DNA of 64,000 nt from Sphaerospermopsis sp. SIO1G1 (GTDB lineage: Bacteria > Cyanobacteriota > Cyanobacteriia > Cyanobacteriales > Nostocaceae). The DNA is taken from NCBI GenBank assembly GCA_010672785.1, contig JAAHFX010000006.1, positions 61,573 to 125,572 of the forward strand, read 5' to 3'. The translations under genes and the position numbers were made by a program. The notes below the pieces were generated by a model, which worked only from the letters and a program-made list of their open reading frames with translations, ran no database searches and was not told the DNA's origin. This document shows positions 62,944 to 64,000 of this stretch, piece after piece; the stretch's first letter is position 1; every line of letters begins with the position of its first letter.

Positions 62944-63549
62944 ATGAATAAACTATTTACAAGTCTAAGTGTAACAACTGGTGCAGCATTTACTTTCATA
63001 CTAGCAGGAGTAGTTCCTAACATACTAGATTCAGTAACTACCAAACCAGCTATAGCTCAAACAGGAATTGATGTAGCAGCGGTAAGAAGTTCTGCCTTAT
63101 CTAAGCATAATAACTATCGCAGCACACATAATACCCCTGCTATGACTATGAGTAATTCTCTCAATAACACTGCTCAAGAATGGGCAGAATACTTAGCCAG
63201 CAATGGAACATTTCAGCACAGCAGTTCTAGTCAACGCAATGGTGCTGGAGAAAACATATATGTGTATTACACCACCGCAGGATCAGCAAACGCAGATACT
63301 ATAACTAAAGGTGTTAAAAGTTGGTACGATGAAGTATCTAAGTATGACTATAACAATCCTGGATTTTCTGGAGAAACAGGGCATTTCACTCAGGTAGTAT
63401 GGAAGAGTAGCACTCAATTGGGTTGTGGTGCAGCAAAAGGTGTAAAAACACTAGGCGGTAATCAGTATAATGCCTTCTATCTGGTATGTCAGTATGGCCC
63501 TGCTGGTAATGTAATGGGTCAATTTCCAGCTAACGTGTTAAAGCCATAG
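62944..63549 (+). CDS. CAP (SCP/PR-1) domain protein, secreted
   Basis: 201 residues. Signal peptide ending VTTKPAIAQ near residue 39, then a canonical CAP domain: ALSKHNNYRSTHNTPAMTMS, LNNTAQEWAEYLASNGTFQHSSSS with the first His, RNGAGENIYVYY with Glu, and TGHFTQVVWKSSTQLGCGAA, which includes the CAP1 motif. The end YNAFYLVCQYGPAGNV is the CAP2 motif. Eukaryotic-like in pattern compared with the one at 4.3 kb. Role unknown; secreted or periplasmic. The signal peptide resembles that of the unrelated small exported protein at 32.7 kb. Confidence 0.92.
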   Translation: MNKLFTSLSVTTGAAFTFILAGVVPNILDSVTTKPAIAQTGIDVAAVRSSALSKHNNYRSTHNTPAMTMSNSLNNTAQEWAEYLASNGTFQHSSSSQRNGAGENIYVYYTTAGSANADTITKGVKSWYDEVSKYDYNNPGFSGETGHFTQVVWKSSTQLGCGAAKGVKTLGGNQYNAFYLVCQYGPAGNVMGQFPANVLKP

Positions 63550-64000
63550 TATAGTTTTTTTTTGTCAAGCCATACACGCATGGCGGCCATTAGACGTAAA
63601 AGTATTTCTAAGTACCTGGGCAAAATTAATTGCACATTTGGGAAAATAATAGAAATCTCTGTATCTCTTGTCTGTCAAGAGTCACCTGTCAAGAGTCACC
63701 TTTCCTGAATATGAAATTTATTTTGCACGACTACTTATAAAGACTAGGAGTCAGGAGGAGAGTTAAAAAACTACTTGTTCATCTCCTGAAATCGAAAAAG
63801 TGCAAGATTTTTGAGGCTATTGTTGCTTTAGTTTTGCACTTTTTTTGGTGAAAAAGAACATGAAAACCTTATCTAGGGTTTGCTGAAAAAGTCGAGAAAG
63901 AACAAAAGGATTATGAAGGGTATAATCAGGCAGGAGTAAAGATAAGTTTTCGTTGTCTAAAAACAACTAAATAATCAACTTTATTAATCAAATCATCAAA
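63550..64000. repeat. end region with two dispersed repeats
   Basis: No complete gene. 63605-63735 repeats the order seen at 10905-11058 ('aagtacctgggcaaaatta', AGAGTCACCTGTCA units, 'gaaatttattttgcacgact'). 63745-63895 is the 'aactacttgttcatctcctg / gtgcaagattttt' block ending AGGGTTTGCTGAAAAAGT (63876-63893). The last 100 bases are unique. Confidence 0.75.

Overview
The window reads as an AT-rich chromosome segment from a filamentous, nitrogen-fixing-type cyanobacterium (order Nostocales, probably the Anabaena/Dolichospermum/Aphanizomenon/Nostoc side). The evidence is psbO and a Psb32-like gene, FtsZ with a long N-terminal extension, SigF and a group 2 sigma factor, several cyanobacteria-restricted families (DUF760, DUF1816), frequent HIP1 octamers (GCGATCGC), and above all many short tandem repeats with a 7-base period (STRRs), a hallmark of heterocystous cyanobacteria. 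The species cannot be fixed by eye. I saw no tRNA, rRNA or CRISPR array.

Layout. 0-6 kb: yajQ, an envelope sugar transferase, a broken DUF2887/Rpn-type gene, a DsbA-like oxidoreductase, a CAP-domain protein and an alpha/beta hydrolase. 6-12 kb, mostly minus strand: DUF1816, rlmB-mrnC, a STAS protein, carA and a [2Fe-2S] protein. 12-20 kb, plus strand: dps, carB, a group 2 sigma factor, DUF760 and a Nudix hydrolase. 20-26 kb: a JAMM protease-like protein, a Tat-exported beta-carbonic anhydrase, then a poorly known trio (secreted protein, membrane protein, membrane-anchored lipase-like hydrolase). 26-33 kb: ilvA, Psb32-like, surE, HupE-like, SUI1, a 52-aa Pmp3/YqaE peptide. 33-37.3 kb: an NB-ARC/TPR STAND locus, DUF433 and an Rpn-like nuclease. 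37-45 kb, minus strand: SRPBCC, CPXCG, radical SAM/B12, SemiSWEET, a lipoprotein, sigF and psbO. 45.6-53.4 kb: ftsQ-ftsZ, then gshB, grxC and hflX on the other strand. 53.8-57.4 kb: a three-gene ATPase/TPR cassette. 58-63.5 kb: holin-like protein, peptidoglycan-binding protein, a pair of M16 peptidases and a second CAP protein.

The most unusual signals are these. (1) A canonical -1 frameshift heptamer, A AAA AAG, directly before the stop of a 142-aa ORF, with a GAGGAG box upstream; it would fuse that ORF to the NB-ARC/TPR protein, which has no good start of its own. (2) A short inverted-repeat element (ends AGGACTTACGCA) inserted in the DUF2887 gene with an intact target duplication; removing it restores the frame exactly. 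At least eleven relatives are scattered over the window. (3) An STRR array translated in frame inside carB. (4) A cassette of a P-loop ATPase flanked by two proteins sharing an unrecognised N-terminal domain, a candidate undescribed system. (5) An hflX reading frame that continues 51 conserved-looking codons upstream of its first usual start codon.

The intergenic DNA is heavily colonised by at least four kinds of dispersed repeat: the AGGACTTACGCA elements, elements around a GGTGGGCATCTTGCCCGCC palindrome, a family ending in AGGGTTTGCTGAAAAA-like sequence, and 7-base STRRs of many different unit sequences. Together they account for most of the longer gaps.
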